A stretch of 64,000 bases of DNA, from the NCBI RefSeq assembly GCF_027694345.1, contig NZ_JAQEVU010000006.1, positions 124,001 through 188,000 of the forward strand, read 5' to 3'. A program made the translations under genes and the position numbers. Each line of letters starts with the position of its first letter. The stretch's first letter is position 1. Under the pieces are notes generated by a model, which was given only the letters and a program-made list of their open reading frames with translations, did not search any database and was not told the origin of the DNA. This document shows, in pieces, positions 34,970 to 44,831 of this stretch. The stretch is from Varibaculum timonense_A. GTDB taxonomy: Bacteria; Actinomycetota; Actinomycetes; Actinomycetales; Actinomycetaceae.

Positions 34970-36914
34970 AAACGGCAAAAAGAGCTGGAAGTTCTTAAAA
35001 CGCTTACGCCCCGCCAAAGCTGTCCTCCTACCCGGTAAACCCCGTTCGAACAGGGGAAAGCGTAACGAAGATTATATGGCTGCGGACAAAAAAGTGGGGA
35101 CGCTCCAACTAATCAACTGGTTAGTGCGTATTACTCGCCCGGTGCTTAAACCCCTTTACCTATCGGGTGTATCCTCCCTGTTGAACCAAGGTTTGGGTAT
35201 TGCGCTGGTAGCTTTCGGGGGGTATCGAGTTAGCTTCGCAGCCCTGACGGTTGCGACCGGGGGCGCGCTGCCCCTTTCCTATCTGTGGATAACCGTAGGG
35301 GTAATGGCTCTCTTGGCAGCGCTGAAAGGGCTTTTCCGCTACCTGGAGCAGTTCGCTGGTCACTATGTGGCATTCAAAGCGTTAGAGCTGCTGCGTAGCG
35401 AAATGTATCGGGCTTTAGTGCCGCAGGCTCCTGCCTTAATGGTGGAAGCAAAAAGTGGAGATTTATTGACCCGGGTTACTAGCGATATTGACCGGATTGA
35501 AGTGTTTTTTGCGCACACGCTGGTTCCGGCTTTTACCGCTTTGGTTATCCCACTGGGGGTTTCTGTTTTCACTGGAGTGATGGTGAATCCCCTGAGCGGT
35601 TTTTTGCTGTTCCTCATCTACTTGGCGAATTTAATGGTTCTTCTGCTGCTGGGAACCGGGGAAGGAAATCGCGGGGCAGATTTGGCAGCGAAAGCGAAAG
35701 GTCAAGTAGCGCAAACGGTAACGGATTCGGTAAACGGGATTAACGAGGTTGTCGGATACGGTTTGCAGCGTATCCGAATTATTCAGTTAGAACGCTATAT
35801 GTCGATTGTTAGCGCCACCTCGAGGGTAGTGAACTCACTTTTTGCTGTGCGCAGAGCATTTACCCAAACCCTGATGTATCTGGCGCTTTTGTTGATTATG
35901 TTAGTGGCAGCGCCAGCTAGTAGTAGTTTTGATACCCTTCCCTCTTTGGTGGCGGTGCTATTTGCGGTGCTGCGTTCGTGGGATGTTTGTCGTTCAGTGG
36001 AAGATTTCTCAACTAACTTAGCTAACTCTTTCGCGGCTGCGCGCCGGGTTTGGACTCTCGCTCACACTCCCCCTCAGGTTAGAGGCGGAGTAAAAGAGCT
36101 GGAAGAAAAGCCTTTTCCGATTATTTTTAAGGACGTGTCCTTTAGTTATCCGCAAAAGGGCGAGCGTGTGGGAGCCGCGCCGGTAGTCAAAGAGGTTTCG
36201 TTTAGTGTTCCTGCCGGTTCGTGGACCAGTATTTGCGGAGCTACTGGCAGCGGGAAATCTACTCTAGCTAGCTTATTGCTGCGATATTGGGATGTAGATA
36301 GCGGAGAAATTCTTTTAGGAGACCGCCCCCTATCGCAAATCGATCCGCAAGCTATTCGCCAGGCAATCTCTTACGTTACCCAGCGGGTACACATTTTTTC
36401 GACCTCTATCGCCGATAATCTGCGTTTAGCCAGCCCCAGAGCAGATGACGCCCAGCTTTGGGAAGTGCTAAAAATCGTGGAGCTAGACCAGATGATTCGG
36501 GATTTACCGGCAGGTTTAAACACTCGCCTGGGTTCTCGGGGAACCGGTCTGTCCGGGGGGCAGCGGCAAAGATTAGCTTTAGCCAGGGCGCTGTTGAAGG
36601 AATCTTCGGTGCTGGTGTTAGATGAGTTTACCGCCCATTTAGAGCCTTCTTTAGCGGCAAGAATTCGCAGCCGAGTACGGCAGAAGCGTCCAGAAGCGAC
36701 CATTATTGAAATCACCCATACCCTAAGCCAGATTAAACAAGCCGACCAGGTGCTGGTGCTCTCACAGGGAAAATTAGTACAACAGGGAGAGGCGGAAAAA
36801 CTATTACAGCAAGAGGGCGAACTTGCCAAGCTAGTTGCCCACGAGAAAGCAGCCCAATTTAACCTGCCAATAGAGCCAGCTCCAGCGAGCACACAGTCAT
36901 TGTCATCAATCTAA
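34962..36914 (+). CDS. ABC exporter subunit, CydC-like
   Basis: 650 residues from the GTG at 34962, which overlaps the upstream stop. The first 38 residues are very basic; an internal ATG at 35076 directly before the family-like body is a fair alternative. Six membrane helices; ATPase domain from about 383 with Walker A GATGSGKST, signature LSGGQRQRLALARAL, Walker B VLVLDEFTAHLE and switch His in EITHTLSQI. Both ATPase sites of the pair look intact, unlike the exporter at 6.3-10 kb. A GGCGGAGGA/TCCTCCGCC hairpin (36931-36965) lies just downstream. Confidence 0.85.
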   Translation: MNKNGKKSWKFLKRLRPAKAVLLPGKPRSNRGKRNEDYMAADKKVGTLQLINWLVRITRPVLKPLYLSGVSSLLNQGLGIALVAFGGYRVSFAALTVATGGALPLSYLWITVGVMALLAALKGLFRYLEQFAGHYVAFKALELLRSEMYRALVPQAPALMVEAKSGDLLTRVTSDIDRIEVFFAHTLVPAFTALVIPLGVSVFTGVMVNPLSGFLLFLIYLANLMVLLLLGTGEGNRGADLAAKAKGQVAQTVTDSVNGINEVVGYGLQRIRIIQLERYMSIVSATSRVVNSLFAVRRAFTQTLMYLALLLIMLVAAPASSSFDTLPSLVAVLFAVLRSWDVCRSVEDFSTNLANSFAAARRVWTLAHTPPQVRGGVKELEEKPFPIIFKDVSFSYPQKGERVGAAPVVKEVSFSVPAGSWTSICGATGSGKSTLASLLLRYWDVDSGEILLGDRPLSQIDPQAIRQAISYVTQRVHIFSTSIADNLRLASPRADDAQLWEVLKIVELDQMIRDLPAGLNTRLGSRGTGLSGGQRQRLALARALLKESSVLVLDEFTAHLEPSLAARIRSRVRQKRPEATIIEITHTLSQIKQADQVLVLSQGKLVQQGEAEKLLQQEGELAKLVAHEKAAQFNLPIEPAPASTQSLSSI

Positions 36915-37177
36915 AACACCCTAATTTGAGGGCGGAGGAAACTAACCCGCCCCGCATCCTCCGCCAAAGCTGTGAAAATGCGCACGTCCTCGCCCTCTAT
37001 CTGGCATCCGAATAAGTTTCAAACTACCATTAATACTTGCGTTTACCGTAGCCCGATGTGGTTTGGTCTGCTGATTAGCCTCTAAAATGCGCAAGGCAAT
37101 CCGAAAGCAACCATTCCCGGAATGGGGCGGAGACCTAAAAATATGCGCTTAAGTTACGTCGTCCGAAAGGAATCCTT

Positions 37178-40100
37178 TTGGCTGCTGAAACCGCATCTGC
37201 CAATAAGCCCTCTCGCCTGTCGTTTGCGAAACTACAGGAAGTTATGGCTCCCCCGAATCTACTAGACATTCAAAGGAAATCTTTTGAATGGCTCCTTGGC
37301 ACCCCGCAATGGCGTCAAGCTGAAGAAGAAAACGCGAAAGCTAAGCATCACAACCTGCCTTTGCTTTCCGGTCTAGAGGAAGTCTTTGAAGAGATTTCCC
37401 CTATCCAAGACTTCGCGGGGTCAATGTCACTATCATTCTCCGATCCCAAGTTCGAGCCCCCCAAGTATTCCATTGAAGAATGTAAAGCCAAAGACTACAC
37501 CTATGCGGCTCCCATTTTTGTAACTGCGGAATACATGAATGAAAACACTGGCGAGATTAAATCTCAGACCGTGTTTATGGGGGATTTCCCGCTGATGACT
37601 CCGCGGGCAACCTTCATTATTAACGGCACCGAGCGGGTAGTTGTATCCCAGCTGGTGCGTTCTCCCGGCGTCTACTTCGAGAAAGTTGCTGACAAGACCT
37701 CAGACAAGGACATCTACGGCTGCAAGTTCATTCCTTCCCGGGGTGCTTGGCTTGAGCTTGAGATTGACAAACGCGAAAACGTAGGCATCCGTATTGACCG
37801 GCGGCGTAAGCAGTCGGGTACCGTATTCCTGCGCGCCCTCGGCATGAGCGCCCAAGAAATCCGCGAAGAGTTCAAAGACTATCCGATTATGCTTTCCACC
37901 TTGGAAAAAGACTCGGATAATATTCAATCCACCGATGATGCTCGGGCAGACATTTACCGCAAGATTCGCCCCGGTGAACCTGCAAGCGCAGAAGCCGGTC
38001 GTAACCTGATTGAGGGTTTCTACTTCAACCCCAAGCGCTACGACCTGGCAAAAGTAGGTCGCTACAAGCTGAATCGGAAACTGGGACTTACCTCAGATAT
38101 CAACTCTTCCACTCTGACTTTGGATGATATCGTTGCCGGTTTCAAATACCTGCTGGCACTGCAAAAAGGTGACCAAACGGTACCCGCCACTAACGAGGAC
38201 GGCGAAATCGTTGATTTGCGAGTCGAAACTGACGATATTGACCACTTCGGTAACCGCCGGATTCGCGCAGTTGGCGAACTGATTCAAGCTCAGATTCGCA
38301 CCGGGCTATCCCGGATGGAACGGGTCGTACGCGAACGCATGACCACCCAGGACGCGGAGGCCATCACCCCGCAGTCACTGATTAACATCCGTCCGGTAGT
38401 GGCCGCCATCAAAGAATTCTTTGGTACTTCGCAGCTGTCACAGTTCATGGATCAAAACAACCCGCTTTCCGGTCTAACCCACAAGCGGCGTCTATCCGCG
38501 CTAGGTCCGGGCGGTCTTTCTCGTGACCGCGCCGGCATGGAAGTTCGTGACGTGCACCCCTCCCACTATGGCCGGATGTGCCCGATTGAATCTCCGGAAG
38601 GTCCGAACATTGGTCTAATCGGCTCGCTGGCTACCTATGCACGCTTAAACTCCTTCGGGTTTATCGAAACCCCCTATCGGGTAGTTAAAGATGGTCGGGT
38701 AACTGAAGAGGTTCACTATCTAAGCGCCGATGAAGAATCTGGATACAACATTGCCCAGGCCTCCGCACCGCTAAACGATGATGGTTCCTTTGCGGAAGAA
38801 CTGGTTCTGTGCCGGATTGCCGGGCATGACCCGCAAGAAGTTCACCGCGACGAAGTAGACTTCATGGATGTTTCAGCCCGGCAAATGACTTCAGTCGCCG
38901 CCGCTCTGATTCCGTTCCTAGAACACGATGACGCTAACCGCGCCCTCATGGGGGCTAACATGCAGCGTCAAGCGGTTCCGTTGCTAACCACCGAGGCTCC
39001 GCTAGTAGGTACCGGTATGGAGCGGCGTACCGCTATGGATGCCGGCGAAGCCATTGTTAGCGAACACGCCGGGGTAGTTGTTGAAGCTGATGCAGCACAT
39101 GTACAGCTCATGTGCGATGATGGCACCTACTTCACCTATAAGCTGGACAAATTCCACCGTTCCAACCCCGGTAACTGCTACAACCAGCATGTACGGGTGG
39201 CAGCCGGGGATCGGGTAGAGGTCGGCGATTTAATCGCTGACGGTCCGGCAACCGATCATGGCGAACTGGCTTTGGGTAAGAACCTGCTGGTTGCCTATAT
39301 GTCGTGGGAAGGTCTCAACTACGAGGACGCGATTATTCTTTCCCGCCGGGTAGTCCAAGATGATGTGCTCACTTCTATCCATATTGAAGAACACGAGATT
39401 GATGCTCGCGAAACTAAACTTGGTCTAGAGGAAATCACTCGCGATATTCCTAATATCTCCGAAGACGCCCTATCTGACCTTGACGAACGCGGTATTATCC
39501 GCATCGGCGCCGAGGTTCAAGCCGGCGATATTCTGGTCGGGAAAGTAACCCCCAAGGGCGAAACTGAGCTGACCAGCGAAGAACGTCTGCTGCGCGCCAT
39601 CTTCGGTGAGAAAGCCCGCGAGGTGCGGGACACTTCTCTGCGCGTGCCTCATGGTGAATCTGGAATCGTGATCGGAGTACGTGAGTTCACCGACGATGAT
39701 GACGAACTACCTCCTGGGGTAAAGCAGATGGTGCGGGTCTATGTAGCCCAGCGCCGTAAAATTACTATCGGCGATAAAATGGCTGGTCGTCACGGCAATA
39801 AAGGTGTGGTTTCCAAGATTTTGCCGGTTGAGGATATGCCTTTCCTAGAGGACGGAACCCCGGTCGATATTATTTTGAACCCAATGGGCGTGCCGGGACG
39901 TATGAATATCGGTCAGGTCCTCGAATTCCATTTAGGCTGGATTGCTCATCAAGGTTGGGATACTTCCTTGCTGGCTGAAGAGGGCGCCAAGTGGATTGAG
40001 AAACTCCCCAAGGAGGGGCTATCGGCTCCCGCTGGTCAAAAAGTTGCTACCCCGGTGTTTGACGGTGTACAAGAAGACGTATTGACCGGTCTGCTCGGTT

Positions 40101-40666
40101 GCACCCGTCCGAACGCTGACGGCGATCGCCTGATTAACGCAGACGGCAAAGCCCGCCTGTTTGACGGGCGCAGCGGTGAACCGTTCCCCTACCCGATTTC
40201 GGTAGGGTACAAGTACATGCTGAAGCTGCACCACCTGGTAGACGACAAGATTCACGCACGTTCCACCGGTCCTTACTCCATGATTACCCAGCAGCCTTTG
40301 GGTGGTAAAGCCCAGTTCGGTGGCCAGCGTTTCGGTGAGATGGAAGTTTGGGCGATGGAAGCCTACGGCGCCGCCTATTCGCTACAGGAACTACTGACCG
40401 TGAAATCTGATGATATTACCGGTCGTGTAAAGGTCTATGAGGCGATTGTCAAGGGCGAAGATATTCCGCAACCTGGCATTCCGGAATCCTTCCGCGTCCT
40501 CATACAAGAAATGCGCTCCCTCTGCCTGAACGTGGAAGCCTTGGACGCTGAAGATAACGTAGTGTCTCTGGCTGAAGACGATGACGGTGCTGAGCGCGCC
40601 AGCGAAGAGTTGGGGATTAACATTGGCTCGCGGCCAAACCCCAATGTTTCTTTGGAAGAAATCTAG
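37178..40666 (+). CDS. rpoB: RNA polymerase beta subunit
   Basis: 1162 residues, full length for actinobacteria. The rifampicin pocket (SQLSQFMDQNNPLSGLTHKR, about 425-445) has the residues expected of a sensitive enzyme (Asp, His and Ser at the three common resistance positions). The GDKMAGRHGNKGVVS active-site segment is present near residue 865. The start is TTG with GAAAGGAATCC upstream, as is common for actinobacterial rpoB. The 263 bases upstream hold no gene and presumably its promoter. 30 bp before rpoC. Confidence 0.99.
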   Translation: MAAETASANKPSRLSFAKLQEVMAPPNLLDIQRKSFEWLLGTPQWRQAEEENAKAKHHNLPLLSGLEEVFEEISPIQDFAGSMSLSFSDPKFEPPKYSIEECKAKDYTYAAPIFVTAEYMNENTGEIKSQTVFMGDFPLMTPRATFIINGTERVVVSQLVRSPGVYFEKVADKTSDKDIYGCKFIPSRGAWLELEIDKRENVGIRIDRRRKQSGTVFLRALGMSAQEIREEFKDYPIMLSTLEKDSDNIQSTDDARADIYRKIRPGEPASAEAGRNLIEGFYFNPKRYDLAKVGRYKLNRKLGLTSDINSSTLTLDDIVAGFKYLLALQKGDQTVPATNEDGEIVDLRVETDDIDHFGNRRIRAVGELIQAQIRTGLSRMERVVRERMTTQDAEAITPQSLINIRPVVAAIKEFFGTSQLSQFMDQNNPLSGLTHKRRLSALGPGGLSRDRAGMEVRDVHPSHYGRMCPIESPEGPNIGLIGSLATYARLNSFGFIETPYRVVKDGRVTEEVHYLSADEESGYNIAQASAPLNDDGSFAEELVLCRIAGHDPQEVHRDEVDFMDVSARQMTSVAAALIPFLEHDDANRALMGANMQRQAVPLLTTEAPLVGTGMERRTAMDAGEAIVSEHAGVVVEADAAHVQLMCDDGTYFTYKLDKFHRSNPGNCYNQHVRVAAGDRVEVGDLIADGPATDHGELALGKNLLVAYMSWEGLNYEDAIILSRRVVQDDVLTSIHIEEHEIDARETKLGLEEITRDIPNISEDALSDLDERGIIRIGAEVQAGDILVGKVTPKGETELTSEERLLRAIFGEKAREVRDTSLRVPHGESGIVIGVREFTDDDDELPPGVKQMVRVYVAQRRKITIGDKMAGRHGNKGVVSKILPVEDMPFLEDGTPVDIILNPMGVPGRMNIGQVLEFHLGWIAHQGWDTSLLAEEGAKWIEKLPKEGLSAPAGQKVATPVFDGVQEDVLTGLLGCTRPNADGDRLINADGKARLFDGRSGEPFPYPISVGYKYMLKLHHLVDDKIHARSTGPYSMITQQPLGGKAQFGGQRFGEMEVWAMEAYGAAYSLQELLTVKSDDITGRVKVYEAIVKGEDIPQPGIPESFRVLIQEMRSLCLNVEALDAEDNVVSLAEDDDGAERASEELGINIGSRPNPNVSLEEI

Positions 40667-40696
40667 GCAGCAGGGAAAAGAAGGTAAGAGTCGATT

Positions 40697-43600
40697 ATGG
40701 ATGCAAATAAATTCGATCAACTACATATCGGCATGGCGACCGCTGATGCTGTGGCGGAATGGTCATTTGGCGAAGTCAAAAAGCCGGAAACAATTAACTA
40801 CCGTACCCTAAAGCCCGAGAAAGACGGTCTGTTCTGTGAACGGATATTCGGTCCTACTAGAGACTGGGAATGTGCTTGTGGAAAATACAAGCGGGTGCGT
40901 TACAAAGGCATCGTTTGTGAGCGCTGCGGGGTAGAAGTTACTCGCTCCAAGGTGCGCCGCGAACGTATGGGTCATATTGAACTGGCTGCCCCGGTTACCC
41001 ATATTTGGTATTTCAAGGGCGTGCCCTCCCGTCTGGGTTACCTGCTGGATTTAGCACCGAAAGACCTGGAAAAGGTAATTTACTTCGCGGCCTATATGAT
41101 TACCGAGGTCGATGAGGATGCTCGCCACCAGGATTTACCGAATCTGGAAAACGAGCTTAGCCTGGAAAAACAGCGTTTAACTGAACGCTGCGAGGCGCAG
41201 ATTGTTGCCCGCCAGGAAAAACTGGAAAAAGATTTGGCAGCCTTAGAAGCCAATGATGCCAAGAACGCTGAAAAGGAAAAAGTTCGTAAAATCGCCGATA
41301 AAGAGGTTACTCAGATGCGGCGCAAGCTCGATCGGGAACTGACTCGTCGGGACGAGGTATTCACCCGCTTCAAGGAACTACAGGTAGGTGACCTCGAGGG
41401 TGATGAGCGGCTTTACCGCGACTTGGAGATGCGTTACGGCATTTATTTCAAGGGCGACAAGGGCGCGCAGGCAGTCCAAAAGCGTCTGCGGGACTTCGAC
41501 CTCAAGGCTGAAGCTGAAAAGCTGAAAGAAGAAGTGGAAACCGGTACCGGACAGCGTAAGATTCGGGCTCTAAAGCGCTTGAAAGTCATTTCGGCTTTCC
41601 TGCAGACCGGGAACAACCCAGATTCGATGGTGCTTGACCGGATTCCGGTGATTCCTCCGGATCTACGTCCGATGGTGCAGCTAGACGGTGGTCGCTTTGC
41701 TACCTCTGACTTGAACGATTTATACCGCCGGGTGATTAACCGTAATAACCGTTTGAAGCGGCTGCTGGATTTGGGTGCTCCCCAGATTATCGTTAATAAC
41801 GAAAAGCGGATGCTGCAAGAATCTGTGGACGCCCTTTTCGATAATGGTCGCCGCGGTCGTCCGGTGACTGGTCCGGGTAACCGTCCGTTGAAGTCCCTAT
41901 CCGATATGCTCAAGGGCAAGCAGGGGCGTTTCCGTCAGAACCTATTGGGTAAGCGAGTTGATTATTCTGGTCGTTCCGTAATCGTGGTAGGTCCGCAGCT
42001 CAGGCTGCACCAGTGCGGTTTGCCCAAGCAGATGGCTTTGGAGCTGTTTAAGCCGTTCGTAATGAAACGACTGGTTGAGCGACAAGAAGCTCAGAACGTT
42101 AAGGCCGCGAAGCGGATGGTAGAACGCCAGCGTCCGCAGGTGTGGGACGTGCTCGATGAGGTAATCACCGAGCATCCGGTGTTGCTGAACCGCGCTCCTA
42201 CTTTGCACCGCCTAGGTATTCAGGCTTTCGAGCCGATTTTGATTGAGGGTAAAGCAGTTCAGCTTCACCCGCTGGCTTGTGGCGCGTTCAACGCGGACTT
42301 TGATGGTGACCAGATGGCTGTTCACCTGCCGCTGGGTGCGGAAGCACAGGCAGAGGCACGGATTTTGATGCTGTCTTCGAATAACATTTTGAAGCCGGCT
42401 GATGGTCGCCCGGTAACTATGCCCTCCCAGGATATGGTGATTGGTATTTACCACTTGACCTCCGATCCGGATCCGGCACTACCGGTTCCCACCGACGAGG
42501 ACGGAAACCCGATTACCCCCAAGTTCTCTTCTTTGGGGGAGGCGATTATGGCTTATGACCAGAACCGTCTGGACATTAACGCAACCGCTTTGATTCGTTT
42601 CGAGCCGGGTACGGTTCCTCCAAAGGATTGGCAGGCTCCGGAAGGATTTGAAGAGGGCGATCCGGTAGAGTTCGAGACTTCGATTGGGCGTTGCTTCTTC
42701 AATGAGGCACTGCCGGTTTCTTACCCGTTCGTAAACGAGCAGGTAGACAAGAAAGGTTTGTCCCGGATTGTCAATACCTTGGCGGAACGTTACGACAAAG
42801 GTAATGTGGCAGCCTCACTGGACGCTTTGAAAGAGACTGGTTTCCACTGGGCAACCTGGTCGGGTACTACCATCGGCTTCGCTGACGTGGTAGAGCCCCC
42901 GATAAAGGCAGAGATTCTAGCCGAATATGACGAGAAAGCTGCCAAGGTACAGGAGGACGCAGATTTAGGTTTGATTACCGCCCAGGATCGTTACAACGAA
43001 CTGGTGGATTTGTGGACCGAATGTACTGCTAAAGTTGCCGAGGCAATGCGGGAGAACTTCCCGGCTCGTAACCAGGTGAACCGGATGGTTTCTTCTGGTG
43101 CTCGTGGTAACTGGGATCAGATTCGACAGATTTCCGGTATGCGTGGTCTGGTGGCTGACCCGAAGCAGAAGCTGATTGAGCAGCCGATTAAATCGAACTA
43201 CCGTTCCGGTCTATCTGTTCTGGAATACTTCATCGCTACTCACGGTGCGCGTAAAGGTTTGGCCGATACCGCATTGCGTACTGCCGACTCGGGTTATTTG
43301 ACTCGTCGTCTGGTGGACGTGTCCCAGGACGTTATTGTGCGCGAACAGGACTGTGGTACTCGCCGCGGTCTAGTACTGCCGATTGGAGGTGTTTCTGAAG
43401 ATGGCAAGGTTTATAAACTGGACATCGTAGAAACCACTGCCTATGGACGTACTCTTTCCAAGGACGTTACTGACGCGGATGGCAATCTGGTATTTGCCAA
43501 GGGAACCGATATTGGTGACGAGAAGATTGATGCCTTAATCGAGGCGGGGGTAACCGAAATTCCGGTACGCTCGGTTTTGACCTGTGAATCTGAGGCCGGT

Positions 43601-44593
43601 ACTTGTGCGTCTTGTTATGGGCGTTCTCTGGCGACTGGTAAACGGGTCGATATTGGGGAAGCGGTGGGGATTATCGCTGCCCAGTCGATTGGGGAGCCGG
43701 GTACTCAGCTGACGATGCGTACTTTCCACACCGGTGGTGCGGCTGGCGCAGCCGATATTACCCAGGGTCTGCCGCGTGTACAGGAGCTCTTCGAGGCTCG
43801 TACCCCCAAGGGCGAAGCCCTGATTACCGAGGCTGCCGGGCGTATCAAGATTGTTGATGAACCGGGTGAGCCTCGTCAGTTGGTAGTGGTGCGTGATGAT
43901 GGTCAAGATGACTTGATTATTGACGCTCCGCGCCGGATGAAGCTGATTGTCTCTGACGGTGACCATGTGGAGGTTGGCGAACAGCTGACTGAGGGACGTT
44001 TGGATCCGAAGAAAGTTTTGCGGATTTTGGGTGTGAACTCTACTCAAAGGCAGCTGGTGAATGAAGTTCAAGAGGTTTACCGTTCGCAGGGCGTGGATAT
44101 TCACTCCAAGCACATTGAGGTGATTGTCCGTCAGATGCTACGGCGGGTAACCGTGTTGAAGTCGGGTGATACCGAGCTGTTGCCGGGTACTTTGGTGGAT
44201 TCGATTCGTTTCCGCTCCATTAACCGCAAAGTGGTTTCCGAGGGCGGGGAGCCAGCTGCGGCTCGTCCGGAACTGATGGGGATTACTAAAGCCTCCTTGG
44301 CTACCGATTCCTGGTTGTCTGCGGCTTCCTTCCAGGAGACTACGAAGGTGCTCACTGACGCGGCCATGAATCATAAGAAAGATCCGCTGGTAGGTCTGAA
44401 AGAGAACGTTATTCTTGGTAAGTTGATTCCGGCGGGTACCGGTCTGGCCATGTTCCGTGATGCCAGTGTGGAGCCCACTGAGGAAGCAATGTCCAAGATG
44501 GGTTGGTCTGCTGACGATTTCAAAGTTCCTGAAATAGACGATGATTTCTTGGCAGGAATCAATTTTGAGGATTCTTTTGGTCTGAATCTTTAG
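40697..44593 (+). CDS. rpoC: RNA polymerase beta' subunit
   Basis: 1298 residues. The N-terminal zinc site CACGKYKRVRYKG...CERCG is near residues 57-78; the catalytic metal loop NADFDGDQMAVH is near 531; the second zinc site with CESEAGTCASCYGRS is near 965. It forms the catalytic centre with RpoB. It is the second and last gene of the rpoBC unit, closed by a strong terminator. Confidence 0.99.
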   Translation: MDANKFDQLHIGMATADAVAEWSFGEVKKPETINYRTLKPEKDGLFCERIFGPTRDWECACGKYKRVRYKGIVCERCGVEVTRSKVRRERMGHIELAAPVTHIWYFKGVPSRLGYLLDLAPKDLEKVIYFAAYMITEVDEDARHQDLPNLENELSLEKQRLTERCEAQIVARQEKLEKDLAALEANDAKNAEKEKVRKIADKEVTQMRRKLDRELTRRDEVFTRFKELQVGDLEGDERLYRDLEMRYGIYFKGDKGAQAVQKRLRDFDLKAEAEKLKEEVETGTGQRKIRALKRLKVISAFLQTGNNPDSMVLDRIPVIPPDLRPMVQLDGGRFATSDLNDLYRRVINRNNRLKRLLDLGAPQIIVNNEKRMLQESVDALFDNGRRGRPVTGPGNRPLKSLSDMLKGKQGRFRQNLLGKRVDYSGRSVIVVGPQLRLHQCGLPKQMALELFKPFVMKRLVERQEAQNVKAAKRMVERQRPQVWDVLDEVITEHPVLLNRAPTLHRLGIQAFEPILIEGKAVQLHPLACGAFNADFDGDQMAVHLPLGAEAQAEARILMLSSNNILKPADGRPVTMPSQDMVIGIYHLTSDPDPALPVPTDEDGNPITPKFSSLGEAIMAYDQNRLDINATALIRFEPGTVPPKDWQAPEGFEEGDPVEFETSIGRCFFNEALPVSYPFVNEQVDKKGLSRIVNTLAERYDKGNVAASLDALKETGFHWATWSGTTIGFADVVEPPIKAEILAEYDEKAAKVQEDADLGLITAQDRYNELVDLWTECTAKVAEAMRENFPARNQVNRMVSSGARGNWDQIRQISGMRGLVADPKQKLIEQPIKSNYRSGLSVLEYFIATHGARKGLADTALRTADSGYLTRRLVDVSQDVIVREQDCGTRRGLVLPIGGVSEDGKVYKLDIVETTAYGRTLSKDVTDADGNLVFAKGTDIGDEKIDALIEAGVTEIPVRSVLTCESEAGTCASCYGRSLATGKRVDIGEAVGIIAAQSIGEPGTQLTMRTFHTGGAAGAADITQGLPRVQELFEARTPKGEALITEAAGRIKIVDEPGEPRQLVVVRDDGQDDLIIDAPRRMKLIVSDGDHVEVGEQLTEGRLDPKKVLRILGVNSTQRQLVNEVQEVYRSQGVDIHSKHIEVIVRQMLRRVTVLKSGDTELLPGTLVDSIRFRSINRKVVSEGGEPAAARPELMGITKASLATDSWLSAASFQETTKVLTDAAMNHKKDPLVGLKENVILGKLIPAGTGLAMFRDASVEPTEEAMSKMGWSADDFKVPEIDDDFLAGINFEDSFGLNL

Positions 44594-44616
44594 TTTTCTA
44601 ATCTAGGAAGCTGTTT

Positions 44617-44655
44617 AATCGGGGCCTGACTTCATAGTCAGGCCCCGATTATTTA
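44617..44655 (+). terminator. Terminator after rpoC
   Basis: AATCGGGGCCTGAC (44617-44630) pairs with GTCAGGCCCCGATT (44637-44650) around TTCATA, followed by ATTTAT. Confidence 0.93.
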
Positions 44656-44831
44656 TAGCTGCACATCTTGATGCTACGAAGAGGAGATAATACCCAGAAG
44701 AAGTGGCTGTCTGATTAGCTACTAAGGGTAGTTTTTATTGAAGCTCCCAAGGAAAGGTAGATATGAAGAAGCTCTCAGCTTGGATATTATTTTCACCTTG
44801 CTTTAATCTTTTGGCTTAGTAGTATTTAACT

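Noticed and set aside
43535..44113. 192-codon minus-strand frame inside rpoC
   Set aside because: Antisense to a full-length, conserved rpoC; no independent evidence.
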